Assembly (NCBI RefSeq): GCF_900188255.1
Contig: NZ_FZNS01000001.1
Span: 248,001-312,000 of the forward strand
Source: Hymenobacter mucosus
Lineage (GTDB): Bacteria; Bacteroidota; Bacteroidia; Cytophagales; Hymenobacteraceae
DNA length: 64,000 bases
Direction: 5' to 3'
Shown: piece by piece, positions 56,709 to 64,000 of the stretch
Numbering within the stretch: the stretch's first letter is position 1
Layout: every line of letters begins with the position of its first letter
The notes under the pieces: model-generated
Told to the model about the DNA's origin: nothing
The model's database searches: none
Seen by the model: only the letters and a program-made list of their open reading frames with translations
Made by a program: the position numbers and the translations under genes

Positions 56709-56772
56709 CCCAGTACGAAAGAAGGGCCCCGGCTGAACCATGGTTCAGCCGGGGCCCTTCTTTCGTACTGGG
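56709..56772. repeat. 64-bp perfect loopless palindrome between convergent genes
   Basis: The arms 56709-56740 and 56741-56772 are exact reverse complements (32 bp each) that meet at CCATGG without a spacer. The palindrome lies 22 bp after the kinase-like gene and 11 bp before the topoisomerase IB stop. It should work as a bidirectional terminator and could extrude as a cruciform. Confidence 0.85.
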
Positions 56773-56783
56773 CACTTTGTGTT

Positions 56784-57908
56784 TTATAGCTTTGGCTTTT
56801 CTAGCTCCTGCAGCATATCCAGTACCATATGCTCGGTGGGCGTAAGCAAGTCATTTTCGCTGGGGTCGGCGTCGTGACGGCGCAGGTAGTCAATCAGTTT
56901 GTCTGAGTTAAACAACTCCACTACTTGGGGGTGAATGTAGTACTTGGAGCAAACGCTGGGGGTATTGCCCAGGTTTTCAGCTACGTCTTTCACCGCCCGT
57001 TTCAAGGTTTTGGGTTTGGGAAAGTTAGGTTCCTCATCCAATACCCGCTCCAGGCACTCCACCATTTTCACGGTGCCGCCCCAGGTGCGGAAGTCCTTAG
57101 CCGACAAGGCCATGCCCGTTACCTGGTGCAGGTATTCGTTCACGTCGCCCGATTCTAACTCTTGCCGGTGTCCGTCGGGGGTGTAGTATTGAAACAGATG
57201 CTGCCCCGGTATTTCCTTGCATTTCTGCACGAGGCGGGCCAGTTTTCGGTCGTGAATGGTGAGGTCGTGCGCTACCCCCTTCTTACCCACGAAGGCAAAG
57301 CGCACGTCGCTGCCTTGCACCTGCACGTGCTTGTCGCGCAGAGTAGTGAGGCCGTAGGTCTTGTTTTTCTTGGCGTATTCCCGGTTGCCGATCCGAATAA
57401 ACGACTGGTCCATGAGCGTAAGCACCAAAGCAATGACCTTCTGCTTGTCGAGTTGGGGGCGCGCTAGGTCCTTGTGCATTTGTTGGCGCAAGGTAGCCAG
57501 CTGCTCGCCGAAGGCGCGCAAACGGCTAAACTTGGTTAGACTGCGCGCTTGGTCCCAGGCGGCGTGGTAGAGGTACTGCTTGCGACCTTTGGCGTCGCGG
57601 CCCGTTACCTGCAAATGGGAGTTCGACGACGGCGAAATCCACACGTCCGTCCAGGCCGGAGGAATCACAAAGCTATTGATCCGGGCCAGGGTTTTCTCGT
57701 CGGTTATGGGCTCTCCCTTGGCCGTATGGTAGGCAAAGGCTCCGTCGGAACCGGCAATCCGAGTATGGCCCGGTTTCACGTCGGTGAGGTAGCGCAGGCC
57801 CGCCAGCTCAGCTTGGCGAGCGGGGTCCTTATAGAGCACGTGAGCCTCTTCAAGGGGCTCTAGGCGCTTCTTCTTGGTTTTTGGGCGGGCAGAGGTAGTG
57901 GCAGACAT
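56784..57908 (-). CDS. DNA topoisomerase IB
   Basis: The 374-residue poxvirus-type enzyme relaxes supercoils through a 3'-phosphotyrosine. The N-terminal domain shows GLRYLTDVKPGHTRIAGSDG and IPPAWTDVWISPSSNSHLQV. The catalytic part carries IRIGNREYAKKNKTYGLTTL (active-site Arg), GKKGVAHDL, the Arg/Lys-containing AKDFRTWGGTVKMVE and the catalytic Tyr (~323) in SKYYIHPQV. Such genes are common in Hymenobacter and other desiccation- or radiation-tolerant bacteria, though no link to tolerance is visible here. A terminator-like hairpin lies directly before the start (57914-57948). Confidence 0.93.
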   Translation of the reverse strand: MSATTSARPKTKKKRLEPLEEAHVLYKDPARQAELAGLRYLTDVKPGHTRIAGSDGAFAYHTAKGEPITDEKTLARINSFVIPPAWTDVWISPSSNSHLQVTGRDAKGRKQYLYHAAWDQARSLTKFSRLRAFGEQLATLRQQMHKDLARPQLDKQKVIALVLTLMDQSFIRIGNREYAKKNKTYGLTTLRDKHVQVQGSDVRFAFVGKKGVAHDLTIHDRKLARLVQKCKEIPGQHLFQYYTPDGHRQELESGDVNEYLHQVTGMALSAKDFRTWGGTVKMVECLERVLDEEPNFPKPKTLKRAVKDVAENLGNTPSVCSKYYIHPQVVELFNSDKLIDYLRRHDADPSENDLLTPTEHMVLDMLQELEKPKL

Positions 57909-57913
57909 GGCAG

Positions 57914-57948
57914 AACAAAAAACCCGCCAGCCAAAGGAGCCGCGGGTT
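57914..57948 (-). promoter_or_regulatory. Terminator-like hairpin in the topoisomerase IB leader
   Basis: On the minus strand AACCCGC...GCGGGTT is followed by TTTTTGTTC and then, within a few bases, the ATG at 57908. No upstream minus-strand gene needs a terminator here, so an attenuator is possible. Confidence 0.5.
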
Positions 57949-58226
57949 CAGGTCCTACGCAAAAGCTCATCCGGAAGTTAATACTGCCCCAGCCCAGCCC
58001 GGCTCCATTGCTAATATCCGCTTCGGTAGGTCAGGTGAACTGGCCTCATTCTTTTACTCGCAGCCATATTTTTCGGGCTGATTTTCCGTTGGATAGAAGA
58101 AAGATGAGCGCGGCGACAACTCTACCACGGGCACTAGCGTACCGCAGCAGCCACATTCTGGCACCGTTTTTTCTACTCGCCTGGGCATAATCCAACCGCT
58201 TCACTCCCCAACCCTCTCCTTATTTC
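57949..58226. other. Divergent intergenic stretch
   Basis: It separates topoisomerase IB from the M48 protease gene. It must hold promoters for both, but I see no clear consensus boxes and no coding frame worth calling. Confidence 0.35.
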
Positions 58227-59036
58227 ATGCGTCATTACCTTCTTAAACCTTGGCTATTCCTTGGCCTGCTAATTACTCTTGGCACTGCAGCTTCCTGCTC
58301 GAAAGACGGGGACGGGGTGCTGCTATTTTCGGTAGAAGATGACAAAGCCCTGGGCGAACAAGTAGCGCGCACCACCGACTCTACCTACCGGGCCAAGAGA
58401 CAACTGCTGGAAAAGACGTCGAACGCCCGCGCCTACGCTCTACTCAATCAGATAGTGGAGCGCGTGCTTAACTCGGGACAACTGCAGTATCGCACTGAGT
58501 TTCCCTGGGACGTACAGATCATTAAGGATGATAACACCCTGAATGCTTTTGCTACTCCCGGCGGCCACATTTACGTATTTTCTGGTCTCATCAAATACCT
58601 CGACAGCGAGGAGCAACTGGCAGGAGTGCTGGGGCACGAAATTGCCCACGCCGACCGGCGCCATACGTCCCGGCAGTTGCAGCAGCAGTACGGCATCAAC
58701 CTGCTGCTCAGCGTGCTCCTAGGCAACAACCCCGGTCAGCTTGCGCAAATTGCTACCGGCCTGGGTCAGCTCAAGTTCAGCCGCGACTACGAGCAAGAAG
58801 CTGATGACTATTCTGTCGTTTACCTCAATGGCACCAACTACTACGCCTGCGACGGTGCCGCCGGCTTCTTCATCAAAGCCGAAAAAGAAGCTACCGCCAG
58901 CACCCCCGAGTTTTTGAGCACCCATCCCAACCCTGGTTCACGGGTAGAGGCCATCCAAACCAAGGCCACGCAGCTGAACTGCCGCAACCGAACTTCCAGC
59001 AGTGCTGCTTTCAACGAGTTGAAGTCGCTGCTTTAG
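58227..59036 (+). CDS. M48 family metalloprotease lipoprotein
   Basis: The 269-residue protein has a lipoprotein signal ending TAASC (Cys24) and the zinc motif HEIAH (His137, Glu138, His141) with the third ligand in SRDYEQEADDYS. The segment NTLNAFATPGGHIYVFSG is typical of the BepA/LoiP-like M48 group. It would act in the periplasm as a protease or chaperone for outer-membrane proteins. A perfect 20-bp hairpin follows at 59053-59100. Confidence 0.92.
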   Translation: MRHYLLKPWLFLGLLITLGTAASCSKDGDGVLLFSVEDDKALGEQVARTTDSTYRAKRQLLEKTSNARAYALLNQIVERVLNSGQLQYRTEFPWDVQIIKDDNTLNAFATPGGHIYVFSGLIKYLDSEEQLAGVLGHEIAHADRRHTSRQLQQQYGINLLLSVLLGNNPGQLAQIATGLGQLKFSRDYEQEADDYSVVYLNGTNYYACDGAAGFFIKAEKEATASTPEFLSTHPNPGSRVEAIQTKATQLNCRNRTSSSAAFNELKSLL

Positions 59037-59052
59037 TTCTCGCGAAGCCATT

Positions 59053-59100
59053 CCCCATAAAAAAAGCCAGCTGCCGAGGTAGCTGGCTTTTTTTATGGGG
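59053..59100 (+). terminator. Strong terminator after the M48 protease gene
   Basis: Perfect 20-bp arms (CCCCATAAAAAAAGCCAGCT and complement) surround an 8-base loop and include a T7 run. The ATG at 59095 lies inside its right arm and is not a real start. Confidence 0.85.
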
Positions 59101-59214
59101 AAGAGCAACCTAGAGGCGCACTACTCTGGCGAAGCTGAACAGGAATTTAAGGCCCGTAGCCTAACTCCACGGCCCGCTCAACCGTTACTGGAAATTCTCC
59201 ATCCTTACACGTAC

Positions 59215-60399
59215 ATGGCATCTTTACTCAACAAACTCAGTGACTGGTCGGAACGGGCTGATGATGTACTGACGCGGGCGCGGGCCCGTCTCGGGTTGCT
59301 TCATCCCTTACAGGTAGTATCGTACCGGAGCTATGGCACGCCCGACCGGCTGTATGTAAAAGGGCGGCTCCTGACTGATAAAGGCATTGGGGAGCCCGAC
59401 CCGTCTGATTCGCGCTGGCACAATTTGCTGAACATGTACCGCCGCTTTGATAGCAACGAAATCAGTGGGGCAGTGCTAGATGTGCGCCCTGCCGATGGCT
59501 CGGCCCATCCCGTAGTGACGGACGAAGAGGGCTACTTCACCCTAAACCTGGAACCCAAAGTTCTCCCCGAGCCTATCGACTACCTCTGGTACCCCGTTGA
59601 CGTGGCCGTGCAGCAGGTACCTGCTCCGTTTCCTTTGCCCGCCCAGCTCGCTACCCAAGCTATGGTGTTGATACCGCCCGCCGATGCGGAGTACGGCATT
59701 ATCTCCGACCTTGATGATACTGTTATTCAGACTTCGGCTACCGACTTGCTGCGTATGGCGCGCACGGTTTTGCTACGCAACGCCCGCTCACGCCTGCCCT
59801 TTAAGGGAGTAGCTGAGTTTTACCGCCAGCTACAGCTAGGCCGTAACGGCAAGCGTAACAACCCATTCTTCTACGTGAGCAGCTCGCCTTGGAACCTCTA
59901 TGATCTGCTGGAAGACTTTCTCAACCTCAACGATATTCCTCCCGGACCGTTACTGCTGCGCGATATGGCACTGGGCGGCAAAAAGGCGGGCGATGCTTCG
60001 GCCCACCATGGCCACAAGCTCAAGGAAATCGACAACCTCCTGCTCACTTATCCTAAACTGCCCTTCGTGCTCATCGGCGACTCGGGTCAGGAGGATGCCA
60101 ACATTTATCGCGAGGTAGTGCGGCGCCACCCTGGGCGTATCCTTGCCATTTACATTCGTGACGTGAACTTGCCGGAGCGCTCGGCCATGGTGGCGCGCGT
60201 ATCGGAGGAGTTACGCTCCGACAAGGTGGAAATGCTACTGGTGAAAGACACCGTGCAAGCCGCCGAGCACGCAGCCGGCGCAGGCCTAGTTTTCCAAGAA
60301 GCTGTTTCGGCTGTAGAAGCCGAGAAGCAGAAAGACGAACAACCCGACGACAACGGCGAGTTAGATGGCAAAGGCTCCGGTCAGCCAGTGATGAAGTAG
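59215..60399 (+). CDS. App1-type phosphatase (DUF2183)
   Basis: The start at 59215 (MASLLNKLSDWSERADDVLT) lies after the upstream terminator; the longer frame from 59095 overlaps the hairpin. The 394-residue protein has a beta-rich N-terminal part and then a HAD-like domain. Its catalytic motif is DLDDT (Asp165, Asp167) in IISDLDDTVIQT, with FYVSSSPWNLYDLLEDFL and LIGDSGQEDANIY following. This is the App1/DUF2183 catalytic domain, known in yeast as a phosphatidate phosphatase. There is no signal peptide, so it is probably cytosolic. The tail is Glu/Asp-rich. The substrate in bacteria is unknown. Confidence 0.9.
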   Translation: MASLLNKLSDWSERADDVLTRARARLGLLHPLQVVSYRSYGTPDRLYVKGRLLTDKGIGEPDPSDSRWHNLLNMYRRFDSNEISGAVLDVRPADGSAHPVVTDEEGYFTLNLEPKVLPEPIDYLWYPVDVAVQQVPAPFPLPAQLATQAMVLIPPADAEYGIISDLDDTVIQTSATDLLRMARTVLLRNARSRLPFKGVAEFYRQLQLGRNGKRNNPFFYVSSSPWNLYDLLEDFLNLNDIPPGPLLLRDMALGGKKAGDASAHHGHKLKEIDNLLLTYPKLPFVLIGDSGQEDANIYREVVRRHPGRILAIYIRDVNLPERSAMVARVSEELRSDKVEMLLVKDTVQAAEHAAGAGLVFQEAVSAVEAEKQKDEQPDDNGELDGKGSGQPVMK

Positions 60400-60416
60400 G
60401 TATCCCCTACCGAAAA

Positions 60417-60461
60417 ACAGCCCAGGCTGCCTAGGTAACATACCTGAGCAGCCCGGGCTGT
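60417..60461 (+). terminator. Terminator after the App1-type gene
   Basis: The stem ACAGCCCAGGCTGC.../GCAGCCCGGGCTGT has few mismatches and is followed by TTTATTT. Confidence 0.75.
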
Positions 60462-60483
60462 TTTATTTCTATTCGGGTGTCGG

Positions 60484-60930
60484 CTAGCTAGAATGATCGG
60501 CAACAATGACCCACTGGCCTTTGATACGACGAAATACTAGCAGAAAGTGTCCCTGCAAGTCGCCGGCGGTGGGCCGAGCCAAGTGCCAACGGCCAATCAC
60601 GTGGGCCGCATCGGCACTCAAGGGCTGAATACTCAGCTTCGTAAAGTCTAGCTGACCCATGGCGGCGCTGTTGGGGTAGCTCCGGCGGTAGTTATCGAGG
60701 GTAGGCTGCCATCCATAGGTAAGGCCACTCTTGCCAATAAACACTAAGGAGTCGTTTTGCCAGTAGCCCTGCATGAAGGTTTGCACGTCGCCACGGTTCC
60801 AGGCTGCGGTTTGCGCGCTCAGCACCTGGGTAATTTCGCTGCGGATGGCGCTGGTAGGCGGTAGCTGGGCGGCGGGCGCGCAAGCCGTCAGTAGCCCGCT
60901 CAGGGCAAGTGGAAAGGCAAATCGTGTCAT
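60484..60930 (-). CDS. DUF4440/NTF2-like lipoprotein
   Basis: The start at ATG 60930 (MTRFAFPLALSGLLTAC) gives a lipoprotein signal with Cys17; a TTG three codons upstream is less likely. The 148-residue protein reads LSAQTAAWNRGDVQTFMQGY, NDSLVFIGKSGLTYGW and FLLVFRRIKGQWVIVADHSS. This is the SnoaL/DUF4440 cone-shaped fold with a pocket for small molecules. It is convergent with the App1-type gene and lies 57 bp downstream of mtgA on the same strand. Confidence 0.85.
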   Translation of the reverse strand: MTRFAFPLALSGLLTACAPAAQLPPTSAIRSEITQVLSAQTAAWNRGDVQTFMQGYWQNDSLVFIGKSGLTYGWQPTLDNYRRSYPNSAAMGQLDFTKLSIQPLSADAAHVIGRWHLARPTAGDLQGHFLLVFRRIKGQWVIVADHSS

Positions 60931-60987
60931 GGCCGCCAATATATACGTTCCTCAACGTACTACCCAACCCTACCAACGGGTCTGGCT

Positions 60988-61731
60988 TTACTCTTCCATT
61001 AGCTCGCGCACATAGGCCGAGCCACCCAAGCGGCGCATGTTGCGGAGTACCCGACGCTGTTTGGCGCGGGCTTGGGGACCAGGATTGCTAGCCCGGAAGC
61101 GTAAGGGATTGGGCAGCACTCCGGCCAGGAGAGCTGCTTCCTGGGAAGAGAGCTTGTTGGCCGACTTGTGGAAGTATTGCTGCGAGGCTGCCTCCACCCC
61201 AAATATGCAGTCCCCCATTTCCGCTACGTTGAGGTACATTTCCATAATGCGGCGCTTGTCCCAGAAGAGTTCAATGAGCAGCGTGAAGTAGGCCTCGGCA
61301 GCTTTGCGTATGTAGCTGCGGCCGTGCCACAGAAACACGTTTTTGGCTACCTGCTGGGAAATAGTGCTTCCGCCACGCAACGTCTTGCCCCCGCTCATAT
61401 TTGACTTAGCTGCCTGCCAAAGCGCGTCGCCATCAAACCCGTGGTGAATAAGAAAACGCTGGTCTTCGGCCGCCACCATAGCTAGGGGCAGGTTTGATGA
61501 TACTTCGTCAAGGGACCGGAACTGGTAGCTAATGCGCCGATGGTCTTCCCGAATACCATAGTATCCTTTGCCAACGGGAGCATGCGCCCGGCGCTCCAGC
61601 ATCAGCCACGTAGCCGGGGGCGACACCCAGCGGTATACTAGCACCCAGGCCACAGAAATAAGAAATAGAGCCGCTACTACTTGCAGCGCCGTCCGCCCTA
61701 CCCGGCGGCTAAGTTGTGCGTACTTGGTCAC
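60988..61731 (-). CDS. mtgA: Monofunctional biosynthetic peptidoglycan transglycosylase
   Basis: The 247-residue GT51 enzyme polymerises lipid II glycan. One N-terminal membrane helix is at ~14-35. The catalytic Glu89 lies in VAAEDQRFLIHHGFD, with the second motif GGSTISQQVAKNVFLW and the RRIMEMYLNVAEMG motif complete. There is no transpeptidase domain. The start codon is GTG (61731). A TACTTTTG box lies at 61779-61786. Confidence 0.93.
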   Translation of the reverse strand: MTKYAQLSRRVGRTALQVVAALFLISVAWVLVYRWVSPPATWLMLERRAHAPVGKGYYGIREDHRRISYQFRSLDEVSSNLPLAMVAAEDQRFLIHHGFDGDALWQAAKSNMSGGKTLRGGSTISQQVAKNVFLWHGRSYIRKAAEAYFTLLIELFWDKRRIMEMYLNVAEMGDCIFGVEAASQQYFHKSANKLSSQEAALLAGVLPNPLRFRASNPGPQARAKQRRVLRNMRRLGGSAYVRELMEE

Positions 61732-61778
61732 GACCAGCTAAAACTACGTTCACTACCTGCGCCGCACCTGCGGCCGGG

Positions 61779-61786
61779 CAAAAGTA
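61779..61786 (-). promoter_or_regulatory. -7 box TACTTTTG upstream of mtgA
   Basis: It matches TAnnTTTG on the minus strand and would give a leader of about 40 bases. No -33 TTG is seen at the usual spacing. Confidence 0.45.
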
Positions 61787-61858
61787 GGGGAATTCAGCGG
61801 CCAGCACCGTATACTGGCTTCTTTCTACTACTTTCCCATCCTCTACCGCTCTGCTTCT

Positions 61859-62494
61859 ATGACACGTTTGCTGGCCCTGTTTCCCCTAAATCTCGTTGCA
61901 TTTCCCGGCGAGAAGCTAAACCTGCACATTTTTGAGCCGCGCTACCGTCAGCTCATCCACGACTGCATAGAGGGGGGTATCACTTTCGGTATTCCGCCCT
62001 ACATTAATAACGCCGTCAGCAAACTGGGCACCGAAATGCGCCTGCTCAGCGTGGAAAAGACGTATGAGAATGGGGAAATGGATATCCGGACGAAAGCAGT
62101 AGGCATATTTCGCATTGAAGAGCTTTTCCGGGAAGCACCAGGGAAGCTATACGCCGGCGCCCAAGTCACGGACCTACCCGATGATTCCGTTGGTGACCCG
62201 CGGCAGCACACCCAAATTCGGGAGCAAGTGCAGCAGCTTTACGATGTACTGGGGCTGCGCCGCTTGTTCACGGAGCTACCTCCTGACTTCCGCGTGTACG
62301 ATATTGCGCACAACCTGGGGCTGAGTACCGAGCAAGAGTATCAGTTACTCGAAGCTACTACGGAAACGGCGCGGCAGCGCCAAGTACTTGGTCACCTAGA
62401 GCACATCCTTCCCGTGCTGCTGGAAACGGAACGCTTGAAAGACCGGGTGCGCCTAAATGGCCATTTCAAAAACCTGACCCCGCCAAACTTTTAG
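61859..62494 (+). CDS. Lon N-terminal (substrate-binding) domain protein
   Basis: The 211-residue protein opens TRLLALFPLNLVAFPGEKLN, followed by LHIFEPRYRQLIHDCIEGG, the hallmark of the LON substrate-binding (PUA-like) domain. The ATPase and protease parts of Lon are absent. Stand-alone LON-domain proteins are common in bacteria and of uncertain function, possibly adaptor or chaperone. The C-terminal half is helical. It is divergent from mtgA. Confidence 0.9.
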   Translation: MTRLLALFPLNLVAFPGEKLNLHIFEPRYRQLIHDCIEGGITFGIPPYINNAVSKLGTEMRLLSVEKTYENGEMDIRTKAVGIFRIEELFREAPGKLYAGAQVTDLPDDSVGDPRQHTQIREQVQQLYDVLGLRRLFTELPPDFRVYDIAHNLGLSTEQEYQLLEATTETARQRQVLGHLEHILPVLLETERLKDRVRLNGHFKNLTPPNF

Positions 62495-62893
62495 CCGCCC
62501 GCGCCACAACGGGCGCTGCCTATGTGGCCCCACTTTTTAGCAAGTCCTGCCCCACCCCTGGCGTGTAGTGCTGTCTGTGCAAGGAGGCCGCAATTCTCAT
62601 GGGTTTTACTGGGTACACCGAGGCAAAAACGGAATGCGCTAGGCAAAGAGCCCTACTATGCTCTCAGATTACTTATTTGTAATGCAGTTAGCAACAAGGG
62701 AATCTTACAAGAGTACGTTGAATGCTTTGCCCTGTGTGCGCCGGCAGGAAAAGGCACTCCCAGGCGGGTAGTTGGGTTAGAGTAGTACGTATGGCATGTA
62801 TTAGGCGATGAGGGCCCAAGTAGAGTTCTTCTAGTTTCGCCACTCCTCCCGAACATCGGTTTTCTACGTATAGCCAGCTCAATCCTGCTTCTT
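62495..62893. other. Intergenic stretch before the metallophosphoesterase
   Basis: There is a small hairpin (GCCCGCGCCACAACGGGCGC) right after the LON-domain gene. I see no convincing coding frame in the rest. Confidence 0.35.
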
Positions 62894-64000
62894 GTGTCTA
62901 CCTCGTCTTTTCTACTATACCTAGTGCTGGCGGTTGCTGCTGTTATGGCGGTATGGCTAGCGTGGCGCTTCTGGCAGGAGCGCCAGTACCGACGCCGCCC
63001 ATACGTAGACCCCGCTTACCTCGACTGGCCTCAGCATGAACCCGATCCGGCCTTGACTCCGGTGCACCGGGTAGCGCTCCTCGGAGACCCGGGCGCCGTA
63101 GCTACCGACGGTACGGACCCTATTCTGAATTTGCTGGAAAGCTGGCAAAATCAAACCGGTCCGGCCGGCACCGTTGTTATCCTGGGCGACAATGTGTATC
63201 CCATTGGCTTACCTGCTACCCACCACCCCGGTCGAGGGGCAGCCGAGGCCCGTTTTAATACGCTACTCGATGTGCTAGGACGCTTCCAAGGCCGCGTGGT
63301 ACTACTCAGTGGCAACCACGACTGGCACAAAGGTCGCCCCGACGGCTGGGAGTACCTGCGCCGCCAGGAAACTTACGTGCACGAGTATTTACCCACGGCT
63401 CACTACCTACCAGCGGGCGGTACACCCGGCCCCGTCACGTTGCAGCTCACCGAGGGGGTACTGCTGGTAGTGATGAACACGCAATGGTGGGTACAGCGCG
63501 GTGCCCGCCCCACCGGAAACTCTAAGGAAGCGTTTCGGCAGTTACGGGAGGTGCTGGCGGCCAACCGCCACCAGCGCGTTGTGGTAGCAGGCCACCACCC
63601 ACTGTACTCCAATGCCTTGCACGGAGGCAAGTTTACGGCCAAGCAACACGTGTTTCCACTGACTACGGTGCATAAGCGGGCGTATGTGCCGTTGCCCATT
63701 ATTGGCTCCTTGCTGCCTCTGTACCGCAAGCTGGTAGGAGCAGCCGAGGATATGTCGCACCCGCGCTACCGCAAGATGCGCCGCCGCATGCTGCGAGTAC
63801 TACAGGAATTCCCGAACGTAATCTACGCGGCCGGCCACGACCATAATCTTCAGTACTTCCACCATCGTGCAGGGCACTATTTGGTAAGTGGCTCAGGTAG
63901 CAAAACCGCTTTCGTGCAGAAAGGCGGCCGCGCGACGTTTGTCCATGAGCAGAAAGGCTTCTTCAGCCTCGACTTTTATGAATCAGGCGACACGTGGCTG
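62894..64000 (+). CDS. Membrane-anchored metallophosphoesterase (partial, continues beyond window)
   Basis: From a GTG at 62894 the open frame runs to the window edge (about 369 codons). An N-terminal membrane helix (FLLYLVLAVAAVMAVWLAWR) is followed by calcineurin-like motifs: LLGDPGAVATD, ILGDNVYP, SGNHDWH (~140-145), VAGHHPLYSN and AAGHDHNLQYF. No ATG exists near the start and the choice of GTG is provisional. Bacteroidota proteins of this kind, as I recall, often continue with a kinase-like middle region and a BamA-type barrel, which the two paralogues at 53314-56686 resemble. The C-terminus must be checked outside the window. Confidence 0.85.
   Translation, partial: MSTSSFLLYLVLAVAAVMAVWLAWRFWQERQYRRRPYVDPAYLDWPQHEPDPALTPVHRVALLGDPGAVATDGTDPILNLLESWQNQTGPAGTVVILGDNVYPIGLPATHHPGRGAAEARFNTLLDVLGRFQGRVVLLSGNHDWHKGRPDGWEYLRRQETYVHEYLPTAHYLPAGGTPGPVTLQLTEGVLLVVMNTQWWVQRGARPTGNSKEAFRQLREVLAANRHQRVVVAGHHPLYSNALHGGKFTAKQHVFPLTTVHKRAYVPLPIIGSLLPLYRKLVGAAEDMSHPRYRKMRRRMLRVLQEFPNVIYAAGHDHNLQYFHHRAGHYLVSGSGSKTAFVQKGGRATFVHEQKGFFSLDFYESGDTWL

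Noticed and set aside
59095..59214. Earlier ATG for the App1-type phosphatase
   Set aside because: It lies in the right arm of the M48 terminator hairpin, and the extra 40 residues look random.

Overview
The window looks like chromosomal DNA of a Bacteroidota member, most probably Hymenobacter or a close relative (order Cytophagales). The reasons are the gene families: a 287-residue primary sigma factor without region 1.1, an HU-CCDC81/SPOR protein, a short histone H1-like protein, BshB1, and a metallophosphoesterase of the kind usually fused to a BamA-like barrel. Bacteroidota -7 boxes (TACCTTTG) lie upstream of many genes. This assignment rests on recognition of protein families; no search was run.

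Layout. 1-7505 (minus): envelope cluster of a TPR protein, a TonB-receptor-like barrel, an HU/SPOR membrane protein, ExbB and the start of ExbD. 7695-12003: lipoproteins, an exported alpha/beta hydrolase and two tandem paralogues of unknown function. 12409-33437: mostly housekeeping genes, namely methionine aminopeptidase, a SWIM/SNF2 helicase, HolA, TyrS, an H1-like protein, an alpha-oxoamine synthase, AccC, BshB1, an aldo/keto reductase, an M23/LysM protein, TrxB, RpoD, PNPase, S15 and an LptF/G permease.

33569-38018: an elongator tRNA-Met followed directly by a broken integrase and about 4 kb of decayed or orphan genes. These include a truncated SnoaL-like gene, a shattered GH13 amylase, a broken small exported protein, an intact possible ssDNA-annealing protein and an STAS-like protein. 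This reads as the remains of an integrated element.

38039-41615: the conserved thrS-infC-rpmI-rplT block, with infC apparently starting at AUA. 41774-49014: two TPR proteins, then ParC and ParE. 49205-52725: an AI-2E family transporter, a DUF2383-like protein and an exonuclease/GIY-YIG fusion.

53314-56686: two divergently transcribed exported paralogues with motifs resembling the FAM20/PI3K/HipA kinase superfamily. One keeps the DRH catalytic-loop motif and the other has lost it. 56784-64000: topoisomerase IB, an M48 protease, an App1-like phosphatase, a DUF4440 lipoprotein, MtgA, a Lon N-domain protein and the start of the metallophosphoesterase.

A recurring structural feature is long, perfect or near-perfect inverted repeats at gene ends, especially between convergent genes; the largest is a 64-bp loopless palindrome at 56709-56772. 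They most likely act as bidirectional terminators. The most promising novelty is the kinase-like pair with its possible link to the phosphatase-barrel family. The tRNA-linked pseudogene island comes next.
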